The notes beneath the pieces were generated by a model. That model was not told the DNA's origin. It worked only from the letters and a program-made list of their open reading frames with translations, and did not search any database. A program made the position numbers and the translations under genes. From contig JANYFH010000206.1 of assembly GCA_025362705.1 (NCBI GenBank), positions 1-9,354 of the forward strand: a DNA stretch of 9,354 nucleotides. Reading direction: 5' to 3'. Positions 1 to 7,667 of the stretch are shown one piece after another. The stretch comes from Betaproteobacteria bacterium. GTDB lineage: Bacteria > Pseudomonadota > Gammaproteobacteria > Burkholderiales > Usitatibacteraceae. The stretch's first letter is position 1; each line of letters begins with the position of its first letter.

Positions 1-550
1 TGCAAAAACCGGTTCAGGCATCTGGATCCACGGCACGCCGTCTTCAACCTACAGCCGTCCACCGCGCACCAGCGATGGCTGCGTGGTGCTCACGAATGAA
101 GACTTTGCCCAGATCGCCCAATTCGTCGAGCCCGGTGTAACGCCCATCATCATCGCGTCGAACGTGAAGTGGCAATCTCCCGACGCTTGGCTGGCGACGC
201 GTTCAGCGCTCTCCACGTCGCTCTCAAGCTGGAAACGTGACTGGGAGAGCCTGAACATGGACAACTACCTTGCACATTATTCGCAAAAATTCGATGCCGA
301 TGGCAAGGATTTCGATGGTTGGGCAGACAACAAAAGGCGCATCAATGCCAGCAAGAATTTCGTCAAGGTGGAGATCAGCAATCTTTCTGTTTTCGAGTAT
401 TCGCTCGCAGCGGATGCGTTACCGATGGTGATGGTGACGTTTGATCAAACCTATAAAAGCAGCAACAACAGCAGCAAGATGAAAAAACGCCAGTATTGGC
501 AGCGCGATGGCGAGCAATGGAAAATCATCTATGAGGGTGTTGCTTCATGA
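1..550 (+). CDS. L,D-transpeptidase (YkuD domain) with C-terminal NTF2-like domain, 3' part
   Basis: The frame is open from the first base, so the gene starts upstream; 182 residues are visible. Residues 7-30 hold the end of the YkuD catalytic domain: an IHGTP segment with His10 and the S-D-G-C motif with the likely nucleophile Cys27 (codon 80-82). L,D-transpeptidases of this family cross-link peptidoglycan stem peptides, or attach proteins to them, through this cysteine in the periplasm. From about residue 70 to the end lies a separate domain with the W-x-x-D-x-x-x-Y-x-x-x-Y pattern and a K-x-R-x-Y-W-Q-R...W-K-I-I-Y-E-G ending, typical of NTF2/SnoaL-like folds. The same architecture occurs in proteins annotated as Cds6-family L,D-transpeptidases. 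The internal ATG at 83 lies after the catalytic cysteine and is not a plausible start. The stop (548-550) overlaps an ATG at 547, but the next gene has a much better start at 601. Confidence 0.88.
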   Translation, partial: AKTGSGIWIHGTPSSTYSRPPRTSDGCVVLTNEDFAQIAQFVEPGVTPIIIASNVKWQSPDAWLATRSALSTSLSSWKRDWESLNMDNYLAHYSQKFDADGKDFDGWADNKRRINASKNFVKVEISNLSVFEYSLAADALPMVMVTFDQTYKSSNNSSKMKKRQYWQRDGEQWKIIYEGVAS

Positions 551-590
551 TTCGTCTCGCCAGTTCAGCAAATTCGCATCTCGTTTATTC

Positions 591-596
591 AGGAGG
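591..596 (+). promoter_or_regulatory. Strong ribosome binding site deciding the start of the isomerase gene
   Basis: AGGAGG at 591-596 lies four bases before the ATG at 601. It favours 601 over the in-frame ATG at 547, which overlaps the previous stop. The 601 start also gives a clean signal peptide, whereas the longer form would add 18 residues in front of it. Confidence 0.85.
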
Positions 597-600
597 ATTC

Positions 601-1266
601 ATGTTTCGCCATTCATTCGCATCACGGTTTGCTGTCTCGTGTGCATCGTTGTTCGTGTCAGTCGCGTTCGCACAAAAACCCGTCGATGCTGCCAACGCCA
701 CCAAAGCCAAAGCCGCACCCACGGTCGCCACAGCAAAAACTTCAACTTGCAAACTCGATAACAAAGGAACCCCCGTGAAAGTCAAACTCACCACCTCAAT
801 GGGCGCAATTACGCTCGAACTCAATAGCGAAAAAGCACCGATCTCAACCGAGAATTTTGTGAAATACGTCGAAAGCGGCCATTACAACGGCACTATTTTC
901 CATCGCGTGATCGGCACCTTCATGATCCAGGGCGGCGGATTCACCAAAGACCTCGTACAAAAACCAACCAATGCGCCGATCAAGAACGAAGCGGCAAACG
1001 GTCTCAAGAACGACAACTACACAGTCGCAATGGCGCGTACCGGTGTGGTTGATTCTGCGACCACCCAATTCTTCATCAATGTCAGCAACAATGATTTCCT
1101 GAACCACGCCGGCCCGGCCAATTTCGGCTATGCAGTATTCGGCAAAGTAATAGAAGGCACGGACGTTGTTGACAAGATGAAAGCCGTCAAGACCGGCGCC
1201 AGGGGCATGTTCCCGACCGATGTGCCGCAGGACACGATCACGATTGAAAAGGCGGAATGCATTTAA
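601..1266 (+). CDS. Peptidyl-prolyl cis-trans isomerase, cyclophilin type, exported
   Basis: The product is 221 residues long. Residues 1-24 form a signal peptide (basic start, hydrophobic core, V-A-F-A before Gln25), so the protein should be periplasmic. Residues 26-56 are a low-complexity Ala/Lys/Thr linker. The cyclophilin domain spans about 59-221. It has F-H-R at 100-102 with the catalytic-type Arg102, F-M-I-Q-G-G-G at 107-113, the M-A-R-T-G segment from 144 and Q-F-F-I-N-V at 156-161. Cyclophilins speed up isomerisation of bonds before proline during protein folding. The gene lies directly before lpxH, the place of ppiB in E. coli, yet E. coli PpiB is cytoplasmic and lacks a signal peptide; by localisation this one resembles PpiA. 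I therefore give no ppiA/ppiB symbol. A possible internal start is listed separately. Confidence 0.93.
   Translation: MFRHSFASRFAVSCASLFVSVAFAQKPVDAANATKAKAAPTVATAKTSTCKLDNKGTPVKVKLTTSMGAITLELNSEKAPISTENFVKYVESGHYNGTIFHRVIGTFMIQGGGFTKDLVQKPTNAPIKNEAANGLKNDNYTVAMARTGVVDSATTQFFINVSNNDFLNHAGPANFGYAVFGKVIEGTDVVDKMKAVKTGARGMFPTDVPQDTITIEKAECI
763..777 (+). promoter_or_regulatory. Candidate internal ribosome binding site and GTG start in the isomerase gene
   Basis: AAAGGA at 763-768 is followed after six bases by an in-frame GTG at 775-777 (codon 59). This is exactly where the cyclophilin domain begins. Starting here would give a protein of 163 residues without signal peptide, close to the 164 residues of cytoplasmic E. 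coli PpiB. The motif and spacing are seen in the sequence; use as a real second start is inference, and the match could be chance. Confidence 0.3.
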
Positions 1267-1326
1267 GGAATGTTGAAACTCCCTTGCCGCTTCGTGCGCA
1301 AAGCCGACGAATATGTAGCGTTTTTA

Positions 1327-1421
1327 TCCCCCTTTGAAAAAGGGGGGCAGGGGGGATTTTCAGACGTTGCGAAATGGTAACTGCTGCAAATCCCCCTCAG
1401 TCCCCCTTTTTCAAAGGGGGA
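1327..1421. repeat. Pair of facing short repeats forming a long stem-loop across the lpxH start
   Basis: Copy 1 is at 1327-1360 and copy 2, inverted, at 1388-1421. The outer 20 bases (1327-1346 against 1402-1421) pair perfectly. After a small internal mismatch, 1351-1359 pairs with 1388-1396. Each copy also has its own small hairpin of the CCCCCTTT/AAAGGGGG type. The loop is about 28 bases and contains the only possible lpxH start codon (1374-1376). From memory, repeats with this C5T3/A3G5 core are widespread between genes in Betaproteobacteria; I cannot name the family with certainty. No transposase is present. Confidence 0.85.
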
Positions 1422-2159
1422 AGTAGCTCGCAGCAAACTCTATTCATCTCCGACCTTCATCTCTGCGCAGAACGTCCGCATATCACGCGACTGTTTGAGC
1501 GCTTCATCGCAGAAACAGCGCCCGCCGCCGAATCGCTCTACATTCTCGGTGACCTGTTCGAATACTGGATCGGCGACGATCAGCTCGACGGCGACCCGCT
1601 GGCAAGGAATGTTGCGCAACGACTACATCGCCTCGCCGCCAGCGGCACCAGGATTTTTTTCATGCATGGCAATCGGGATTTCCTGATCGGTGAGCGCTTT
1701 GCGCGCGAAGCTGGCCTCGAAATTTTGCCTGATCCCACGTTGATCAACATCGGCAACACGTCGGTCCTGCTGATGCACGGCGATACCCTCTGCACTGACG
1801 ACACGCGCTACCAATCATTTCGTCAACAAGTGCGTAGTGCCGAATGGCAACAAGCCATTCTCGCCAAGCCGATTCCTGAGCGCCAGGCGCTCGCACAGTC
1901 GATTCGCTCGCAAAGCGATATTGAAAAATCCATGAAGCCGGAGGCAATCATGGATGTGAATGCTGATGCTGTAACAGATGTATTTCGAGAACAGCGCTAT
2001 CCGGTAATCGTGCATGGTCACACACATCGGCCGGCGAGGCATGAGCACCTGGTGAATGGTCATTGCTGCGTGCGCTGGGTATTGCAGGATTGGCACGAGA
2101 TCGGCGGCTATCTCTCGGTCAATGCCGGAGAGTGGCGCGCGACTGCGGTAAGTGGCTAG
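1374..2159 (+). CDS. lpxH: UDP-2,3-diacylglucosamine diphosphatase
   Basis: The 261-residue product is a calcineurin-like metallophosphoesterase of the LpxH family. LpxH hydrolyses UDP-2,3-diacylglucosamine to lipid X and UMP in lipid A synthesis, at the cytoplasmic face of the inner membrane. Visible metal-ligand positions match E. coli LpxH: Asp27 and His29 (S-D-L-H), Asp60 (L-G-D), Asn100 (G-N-R-D), His135 (M-H-G-D), and His216/His218 (H-G-H-T-H-R-P). E. coli LpxH has 240 residues, and its N-terminus begins only a few residues before S/A-D-L-H. Here 19 extra residues precede that point, most of them encoded by repeat copy 2 (N-P-P-Q-S-P-F-F-K-G-G). The frame is open upstream only to 1338 and offers no other ATG, GTG or TTG, so 1374 is the only standard start. 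No clear Shine-Dalgarno sequence precedes it. The gene sits 107 bases after the isomerase gene and ends directly against metZ. Confidence 0.95.
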   Translation: MVTAANPPQSPFFKGGSSSQQTLFISDLHLCAERPHITRLFERFIAETAPAAESLYILGDLFEYWIGDDQLDGDPLARNVAQRLHRLAASGTRIFFMHGNRDFLIGERFAREAGLEILPDPTLINIGNTSVLLMHGDTLCTDDTRYQSFRQQVRSAEWQQAILAKPIPERQALAQSIRSQSDIEKSMKPEAIMDVNADAVTDVFREQRYPVIVHGHTHRPARHEHLVNGHCCVRWVLQDWHEIGGYLSVNAGEWRATAVSG

Positions 2160-3344
2160 TTACAAGCCGCCAAAACCGCGCTGCAAATCCTCACAAATAT
2201 CTTCAACGTTTTCCAGGCCGACCGCCACACGCAACAAGCCATCCGAGATACCAGCGGCATCGCGTTCGGCCTGACTCACGCGCGCGTGCGTGGTTGTCGC
2301 GGGATGGGTGATCGTTGTTTTGGTGTCACCCAGATTCGCTGTGATTGAAATCATCTTCACTGCATCGACGACGCGCCACGCGGCATCGCGTCCGCCCTTG
2401 ACTTCAAACGACACTACTGCGCCCTGCGCGCTCGCCTGACGCGCAGCCAGCGCGCGCTGCGGGTGGGACGGTAGCCCGGCGTAATGCACCTTCGCGACCT
2501 CAGGCCTGTCCGTAAGCCAATGTGCAAGGGAGAGGCTTGATGCTGATTGTGCGTCCATGCGAATCCGCAACGTCTCCATGCCCTTCAAGCATATCCACGC
2601 GTTAAACGGCGAAATTGCCGGCCCTGCAGTGCGTACAAATCCGTATATCGGCTCGATCAATTTTTTGGATCCGCACACCGCGCCAGCGAGCACCCTGCCC
2701 TGACCATCGAGATATTTTGTAGCCGAATGGATCACCAAATCGGCACCAAGCTCCATAGGCCGCTGCAGTGCAGGCGTCAACAAACAATTGTCCACCGCGA
2801 ATATGGCGTTGGCCTTCTTCGCGACCTCGGCAATGGCGGCAATATCGCAAATTTCCGCGAGCGGGTTGGACGGCGTTTCGCAAAATAGCAGCCGCGTATT
2901 TGGTCGAACGGCTGCACGCCATTCATCGACGTTGGCAGCCGACACCCAGGTCGTGTCGATACCAAATTTTTTGCATATCTGATCGAACAGCGGCACCACC
3001 GTGCCAAACACGCTGCGAGAAGAAATCATGTGGTCGCCGCTCTTGAGCGATCCCATCACCGTGCTCGCAATTGCCGCCATACCGGTGGCAGTCACCACAC
3101 AGGCTTCCGCGCCTTCAAGTGCCGCTAGGCGATCCTGAAACATCGTCACTGTCGGATTGGTGAACCGCGAATAAATGTATCCCTGCTCTTCATTGGCAAA
3201 TTTGCGCGCGGCTTCAGCAGCATTTTTGTAAACGAAGCTCGATGTCAGAAACAGTGCTTCGGAGTGCTCCTGAAAATCGCTGCGCAGCAGGCCACCACGC
3301 ACGGCAAGCGTATCAAACCCGGATTTTTTTTCATTGCCTGCCAT
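2160..3344 (-). CDS. metZ: O-succinylhomoserine sulfhydrylase, PLP-dependent
   Basis: The 394-residue product belongs to the Cys/Met-metabolism PLP enzymes. Seen motifs are Y-S-R at 58-60 (cofactor phosphate contact from the neighbouring subunit), T-G-M-A-A at 87-91, the V-D-N segment with Asp185 that binds the pyridine nitrogen, and S-A-T-K-Y with Lys210 as the Schiff-base lysine. The D-G-Q-G-R after the lysine and the position behind purF fit MetZ, which makes homocysteine from O-succinylhomoserine and sulfide. Cystathionine gamma-synthase and O-acetylhomoserine sulfhydrylase are the closest alternatives; substrate choice cannot be proven from motifs. The start ATG (3342-3344) shares one base with the purF stop, suggesting translational coupling. 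A run of eight A residues in the coding strand lies in codons 5-7. The stop at 2160-2162 abuts the lpxH stop. Confidence 0.92.
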   Translation of the reverse strand: MAGNEKKSGFDTLAVRGGLLRSDFQEHSEALFLTSSFVYKNAAEAARKFANEEQGYIYSRFTNPTVTMFQDRLAALEGAEACVVTATGMAAIASTVMGSLKSGDHMISSRSVFGTVVPLFDQICKKFGIDTTWVSAANVDEWRAAVRPNTRLLFCETPSNPLAEICDIAAIAEVAKKANAIFAVDNCLLTPALQRPMELGADLVIHSATKYLDGQGRVLAGAVCGSKKLIEPIYGFVRTAGPAISPFNAWICLKGMETLRIRMDAQSASSLSLAHWLTDRPEVAKVHYAGLPSHPQRALAARQASAQGAVVSFEVKGGRDAAWRVVDAVKMISITANLGDTKTTITHPATTTHARVSQAERDAAGISDGLLRVAVGLENVEDICEDLQRGFGGL

Positions 3345-4885
3345 CAGTCGACCGTCGAGAAACCCAGATCGAGCTGGTTTGCATGTAACGCATGGCGCTC
3401 ATTCTGGCCCGCTGTCTCGCCTTCCGTGCGATTGGCCTCAATGCCAGCGAGGTATTCAGCCGAGACGCCACCGGTGACATAGTCGCCATCAAAACAGGAA
3501 GCGTCAAAGCGCGTGATGTGCGGATTGCAGGCGCGCACATCGGCAATCAAATCCGACAGATCCTGATAAAACACGGCGTCAGCGCCTATTGCTTCGGCAA
3601 TTTGACCGGCATCGCGATTGGCTGCGATCAATTCCGAGCGCGATGGCATATCGATGCCGTACACATTCGGAAATCGCACTGGCGGCGCAGCGGACGCGAA
3701 GTAAACCTTGTTCGCGCCACAGTCGCGCGCCATTTGTACAATTTCTTTGGACGTCGTCCCGCGTACGATCGAATCATCGACCAGCAATACATTCTTGCCC
3801 TTGAATTCGATGGCCATGGCATTGAGTTTTTGCCGCACCGATTTTTTGCGCTCTTCCTGTCCCGGCATGATGAAGGTGCGACCGATATAGCGATTTTTGA
3901 TAAAGCCTTCGCGATATTTCACACCCAATACCTGCGCAACCTCCACCGCCGAAGGACGGCTGGTATCCGGAATCGGAATGACCACATCGATTTCGATGTC
4001 CGGATGTTCGCGCTTGATTTTTTCCGCAAGCGAGCGCCCCATCAATGCGCGCGTTTCGTAGACGGAAATACCATCGATTACCGAGTCGGGACGCGCCAGA
4101 TAGACGTATTCGAAAATGCACGGATTCAGGGTGGGGTTCTCGGCACACTGCCGGCTGAAAAAATTGCCTGATGTGTCGATCAGAATCGCCTCACCCGGCG
4201 CAACATCGCGCATGATTTCAAAATTCAAGGTATCGAGCGCCACACTTTCAGAAGCGACCATGAACTCGACACCGCCACCATCTTCCCCGCTCTCATGCTT
4301 GCCGATAATCAGCGGGCGAATACCGTGCGGGTCGCGAAACGCGAGCAAGCCATAACCGGCGATCATCGCGACAATGGCGTACGCACCGCGCGCACGACGA
4401 TGCACGCCTGCGACCGCCGTAAATATAGCGTCCGGATCGAGGCGCTGGCCGCGCGCCGACTGCGTCAGTTCGTGGGCGAGTACATTGAGTAACACTTCCG
4501 AATCGGAATTGGTATTTACGTGTCGCAGATCGTCCTGAAACAGCTCTCGCTGTAGCTCTGCAGTATTGACCAGATTGCCGTTGTGCCCCAGTACGATGCC
4601 AAATGGCGAATTCACATAGAACGGCTGTGACTCTGCGGCGCTTGCGGCTGAGCCGGCGGTGGGATAGCGGCAATGTGCGATACCCATGTTGCCCGTGAGG
4701 CCGCGCATATCGCGGGTGCGGAAAACGTCACGTACCAGGCCCTTGTCCTTGTGCATGTGGAATGTGCGTCCATCGGCCGTGACGATACCCGCTGCATCCT
4801 GCCCGCGGTGCTGCAATACCGTCAGCCCGTCGTACAACAACTGATTCACCGGACTTTTTGAAACGATCCCAACGATGCCGCACAT
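3344..4885 (-). CDS. purF: Amidophosphoribosyltransferase
   Basis: PurF moves the amide nitrogen of glutamine to PRPP to make 5-phosphoribosylamine, the first committed step of purine synthesis in the cytoplasm. The 513-residue product (E. coli: 505) starts M-C-G-I-V-G, with Cys2 becoming the N-terminal nucleophile after methionine removal; no propeptide is present. The glutaminase domain (about 2-235) shows H-C-R-Y-P-T-A-G at 71-78, H-N-G-N at 101-104 and Asp128. The phosphoribosyltransferase domain holds the PRPP loop V-L-L-V-D-D-S-I-V-R-G-T-T at 366-378. The start is supported by GAGGG about eight bases upstream. cvpA lies 46 bases upstream, the same neighbour as in E. coli, and metZ follows with a one-base overlap. 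No PurR-type operator was recognised. Confidence 0.97.
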   Translation of the reverse strand: MCGIVGIVSKSPVNQLLYDGLTVLQHRGQDAAGIVTADGRTFHMHKDKGLVRDVFRTRDMRGLTGNMGIAHCRYPTAGSAASAAESQPFYVNSPFGIVLGHNGNLVNTAELQRELFQDDLRHVNTNSDSEVLLNVLAHELTQSARGQRLDPDAIFTAVAGVHRRARGAYAIVAMIAGYGLLAFRDPHGIRPLIIGKHESGEDGGGVEFMVASESVALDTLNFEIMRDVAPGEAILIDTSGNFFSRQCAENPTLNPCIFEYVYLARPDSVIDGISVYETRALMGRSLAEKIKREHPDIEIDVVIPIPDTSRPSAVEVAQVLGVKYREGFIKNRYIGRTFIMPGQEERKKSVRQKLNAMAIEFKGKNVLLVDDSIVRGTTSKEIVQMARDCGANKVYFASAAPPVRFPNVYGIDMPSRSELIAANRDAGQIAEAIGADAVFYQDLSDLIADVRACNPHITRFDASCFDGDYVTGGVSAEYLAGIEANRTEGETAGQNERHALHANQLDLGFSTVD

Positions 4886-4931
4886 GTGAAACCCTCTATC
4901 GATTCAATCTTTTTGCCGCTATTGCGACACT

Positions 4932-5444
4932 TCAAGTCTTTGCATTTGGCGGCACGCGATACAGAATCCTTGACGCCAGACTTTGCGGCAGCAGCGCCCG
5001 CGCATACAGCGCCGCCACTTCAATAGGTGGCGTCAGCGTGGCGTTTTTCCAGAGAGCAGATTGCGGGAACTTTGTCATACCCGCCGCCAACGCCAACACG
5101 ACTATCACCAATACGCCGCGAAAAAATCCGATTACCGCCCCCAACACCCGATCCAGGCCGCTCAAACCCAATTTTCGCACGAGTTCCGAAAGCAGACTCG
5201 CCAATAGCGATGCAAAGATCAAAACCGCCACAAAGATGGCGACCCATGCAAGCACCATGCGGTAAACCGGTTCCGCAATCCAGTCGGCAAAATACGGCGC
5301 CAGGTCAGCACTGAACGCATGCGCGAGAATGAAAGCCACCACCCAGCTCGTGATATTGATGATTTCGCGAATCGCGCCTCGCCATGCGCCAATCGCGACC
5401 GACACCAGCGCCACAAAGATGATGGCGTAATCGAGTTCGTTCAT
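4932..5444 (-). CDS. cvpA: CvpA family inner-membrane protein
   Basis: The 170-residue product has about four hydrophobic segments, near residues 4-22, 31-48, 61-87 and 101-123, and a hydrophilic C-terminal tail. The first loop contains G-x-W-R-G-x-x-R-E, and a second G-x-x-x-G-F-F-R-G motif starts at about 102; both are typical of CvpA. In E. coli the family was named for colicin V production and is linked to envelope stress tolerance; its molecular role is not settled. Location directly before purF is the classic arrangement. The gene begins nine bases after the dedD-like stop, so it is very likely co-transcribed. The ribosome binding site is weak. Confidence 0.92.
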   Translation of the reverse strand: MNELDYAIIFVALVSVAIGAWRGAIREIINITSWVVAFILAHAFSADLAPYFADWIAEPVYRMVLAWVAIFVAVLIFASLLASLLSELVRKLGLSGLDRVLGAVIGFFRGVLVIVVLALAAGMTKFPQSALWKNATLTPPIEVAALYARALLPQSLASRILYRVPPNAKT

Positions 5445-5453
5445 GCGTTGCCG

Positions 5454-6092
5454 CTACTGCAACGGGACAATCTTGCCGTCACTGCCTGCAAGCTTGATTT
5501 GTGCGAGCGCGGAATCCGCTTTCTCGCGCGTTGGGAATGGCCCCACACGCACGCGGGTCACCGTTCCCTTGCTGGCCGCGACGGACTCGGTGTACACCGG
5601 CAACTTCGCGCTCTTCATTGTTGCGACTGCCAGCTTGGCTTTGTCGGCATCGCCAAATGCGCCCAGTTGCACTGCAAAGCCTTTTTTCTCGACGGTTGCG
5701 GGAGGCGACTTCGCGACTACTTTCGGTTTTTCCACTGCAACGGGCGGGGACTCGGGTGGTGAAACGGGCTTGATCGTCTCCGTTGCGGGCTTGGCAACTT
5801 CCGCTGGAACATTTTTGGCAATTTCAGCAGCGACTTGAGGCACCGCTACCGGGGCGACAGCCGTAGGCGCAGGCAAAGCTGGCTGGCCTTCTTTGGCAGG
5901 AATCTGCACAGAAATCTGCTGCGACTTCAAATTTGGGTCACCGCGATTCGATTTCGGCTCGCCGTCGAAAATCATCGGCAGAAAAACAATACCCAATAAT
6001 CCAATCGTAGCAGCGCCGATAAGGCGGCGGCGCCCGCGACGCTTCAACTCAATTTCGGTCGCGCTCAGTTCAGGGGATTTTGTAGCTGCCAT
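5454..6092 (-). CDS. dedD: DedD-like SPOR-domain cell division protein
   Basis: The 212-residue product is a bitopic inner-membrane protein. It has a short basic cytoplasmic part (K-R-R-G-R-R-R at 17-23), one membrane segment at about 24-42 and a long Pro/Ala/Val-rich periplasmic linker at about 65-135. A C-terminal SPOR domain covers 137-212, with F-A-V-Q-L-G-A-F at 139-146 and the matching T-R-V-R-V-G-P-F strand at 179-186. SPOR domains bind peptidoglycan stripped of stem peptides at the division septum. The architecture and the place between folC and cvpA match DedD of E. coli and Pseudomonas. The linker is low-complexity, so identity rests on the two ends and on context. It starts 36 bases after the folC stop. 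Confidence 0.9.
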   Translation of the reverse strand: MAATKSPELSATEIELKRRGRRRLIGAATIGLLGIVFLPMIFDGEPKSNRGDPNLKSQQISVQIPAKEGQPALPAPTAVAPVAVPQVAAEIAKNVPAEVAKPATETIKPVSPPESPPVAVEKPKVVAKSPPATVEKKGFAVQLGAFGDADKAKLAVATMKSAKLPVYTESVAASKGTVTRVRVGPFPTREKADSALAQIKLAGSDGKIVPLQ

Positions 6093-6128
6093 GTGATTGC
6101 CGTAGTGTGAACAAACGATTGAGGTTCC

Positions 6129-7418
6129 CTAGTTCGAATTGATGGCGCCAAGCACATCCGCCACGGTGTAGAACGATCCGAACACCAAAATTCTATCATT
6201 CTGCGTGGCCTTGGCCCGTGCGGCGGCAAATGCGCCAACGATGTTTACATGCTGTGAAAACCTGCCTTTAATACCATGCGCCAAAAGTTTTTGCGCAAGC
6301 AACGCCGACGTCGCGCCGCGCGCACCAGCCGAAGTCTCAAGCCCTGCGACACACCAGAAATCGATGCGGCCCTTGATGGTGTCGATCACCTGATCGATGT
6401 CCTTGTCTTTGAGCATGCCAAACACCGCAATCGTATTTTCATAAAAACCCATGGTGCCGAGCGCATCTTCGAGCGCGCGTGCCGCATGCGGATTGTGTGC
6501 GACATCGAGCACCACAGTCGGTCGTCCCGGCAACACCTGCATGCGGCCCGGCCATTCGACTTCAAGCAGCCCGCGCTTGATGTGCCCCTGTGAAACCGGG
6601 AGTTTGTCGTGCAACCCTTCCAGTACAGCCAGCGCAGCCGATGCATTTTTCAATTGATAGCCACCGCGCAAAGCCGGAAACGGCAATGAATGCCGCGCCG
6701 TATCGCGGCCGAAAAATTGCCATTGCCCGTCCATTTTCGAAAAGCGAAAATCGCGATTCAACAAGCGCAGATCAGCACCGATTTGCGCGGCGTGCGCCTG
6801 CAACGATGCAGGTGGATTCACGTCGGCAAAAATCGCCGGTTGCCCAGCGCGAAAAATATGCGACTTCTCCATACCGATTTTCTCGATCGTGTCGCCCAGA
6901 TAAGATTGATGATCCAGGTCGATGCTCACCACGACACTGGCATCGGCATCGACAATATTGACGGCATCCAACCTGCCACCCATACCGACTTCAAGAATCG
7001 CGACATCCAGATTCGCGCGCGCAAACATCGATAGCGCGGCGAGTGTCACGTACTCAAAATAAGTGAGTGGAATATCTGGCGTACATGACTGCCGTGCCAA
7101 CTCGACAGTTTCAAAAACGGCAACGAAATCGGCGTCGCTCGCGGACTTTGTGTCGAGTCGTACGCGCTCGTTGAAATGTACCAGATGTGGTGAAGAATAA
7201 AATCCCGTCTTGTATCCCGCGATGCTGAGTATCGATTCCAGCATCGCGCAGGTTGACCCTTTCCCATTGGTGCCGCCGACGGTGATGTTGATCGGCGCCT
7301 GTGGCTTGCCCATCTTTTCCCAGACAGCACGCACGCGGTCGAGGCCCATGACAATTTCGGCAGAGTGCTGGTGGGAGATGTATTCGAGCCAGGCTTCGAG
7401 GGATTTCGGCAGAGGCAT
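6129..7418 (-). CDS. folC: Bifunctional dihydrofolate synthase / folylpolyglutamate synthase
   Basis: FolC joins L-glutamate to dihydropteroate and then lengthens the glutamate tail of folates, using ATP, in the cytoplasm. The 429-residue product is a Mur-ligase-type enzyme. It has a P-loop G-G-T-N-G-K-G-S-T at 48-56, S-S-P-H-L at 75-79 and E-V-G-M-G-G-R-L-D-A at 143-152. S-I-D-L-D-H-Q begins at 165, and I-G-M-E-K at 181-185 has Lys185 at the position of the carbamylated lysine. The C-terminal domain has W-P-G-R at 289-292, L-D-V-A-H-N-P-H-A at 304-312 and G-M-L-K-D-K-D at 334-340. After the lysine the usual A-G-I is replaced by S-H-I. The ATG at 7418 fits the family's N-terminus, but no good ribosome binding site or promoter is evident upstream. 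It is the first gene of the block here; the accD gene often found before it is not present. Confidence 0.96.
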   Translation of the reverse strand: MPLPKSLEAWLEYISHQHSAEIVMGLDRVRAVWEKMGKPQAPINITVGGTNGKGSTCAMLESILSIAGYKTGFYSSPHLVHFNERVRLDTKSASDADFVAVFETVELARQSCTPDIPLTYFEYVTLAALSMFARANLDVAILEVGMGGRLDAVNIVDADASVVVSIDLDHQSYLGDTIEKIGMEKSHIFRAGQPAIFADVNPPASLQAHAAQIGADLRLLNRDFRFSKMDGQWQFFGRDTARHSLPFPALRGGYQLKNASAALAVLEGLHDKLPVSQGHIKRGLLEVEWPGRMQVLPGRPTVVLDVAHNPHAARALEDALGTMGFYENTIAVFGMLKDKDIDQVIDTIKGRIDFWCVAGLETSAGARGATSALLAQKLLAHGIKGRFSQHVNIVGAFAAARAKATQNDRILVFGSFYTVADVLGAINSN

Positions 7419-7637
7419 TGTGCGGGTGATTGAATTGTCTAAAGTCTAATATTGGTGCGGTGTTTCAGGCATTTTCGTTCTGAGAAGCCGGTCAAATGGC
7501 GATCTACGCGGTTATGTGCTGGGAAGCTGCTTTGTTCAAAGCGTGGTCTTCACGATTATGCTATGGCTGGTGGTGATTCTGGCGAAACGAACTTTTTTGG
7601 ATTTTTGCGAAGGGCTGTTAGCGTCTCCTGCTCGCGA
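7419..7637. other. Region upstream of folC with no recognised gene
   Basis: These 219 bases lie between the folC start and the inverted element. A plus-strand frame is open through them, but its translation resembles nothing I know and it runs straight into the repeat arm. The folC promoter must lie here or further upstream, yet no convincing -35/-10 pair was found on the minus strand (a TATTAG near 7447 has no good partner). A palindromic 11-base word CTCGCGAGCGA at 7631-7641 is repeated at 7745-7755. Confidence 0.5.
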
Positions 7638-7667
7638 GCGATGCCGGGGGTAGCCCGGCAGCTACTC

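Noticed and set aside
547..600. Upstream ATG at 547 as start of the isomerase gene
   Set aside because: It overlaps the previous stop and lacks a ribosome binding site comparable to AGGAGG before 601. The longer form would put 18 residues before a clean signal peptide.
3392..4171. Plus-strand open frame of 259 codons inside purF
   Set aside because: It is antisense to well-conserved purF sequence; the protein looks like a shadow with no domain pattern.
7419..7480. Sigma-70 promoter for folC
   Set aside because: TTGACC and TATTAG-like words occur on the minus strand, but none pair at an acceptable spacing with a fair partner.
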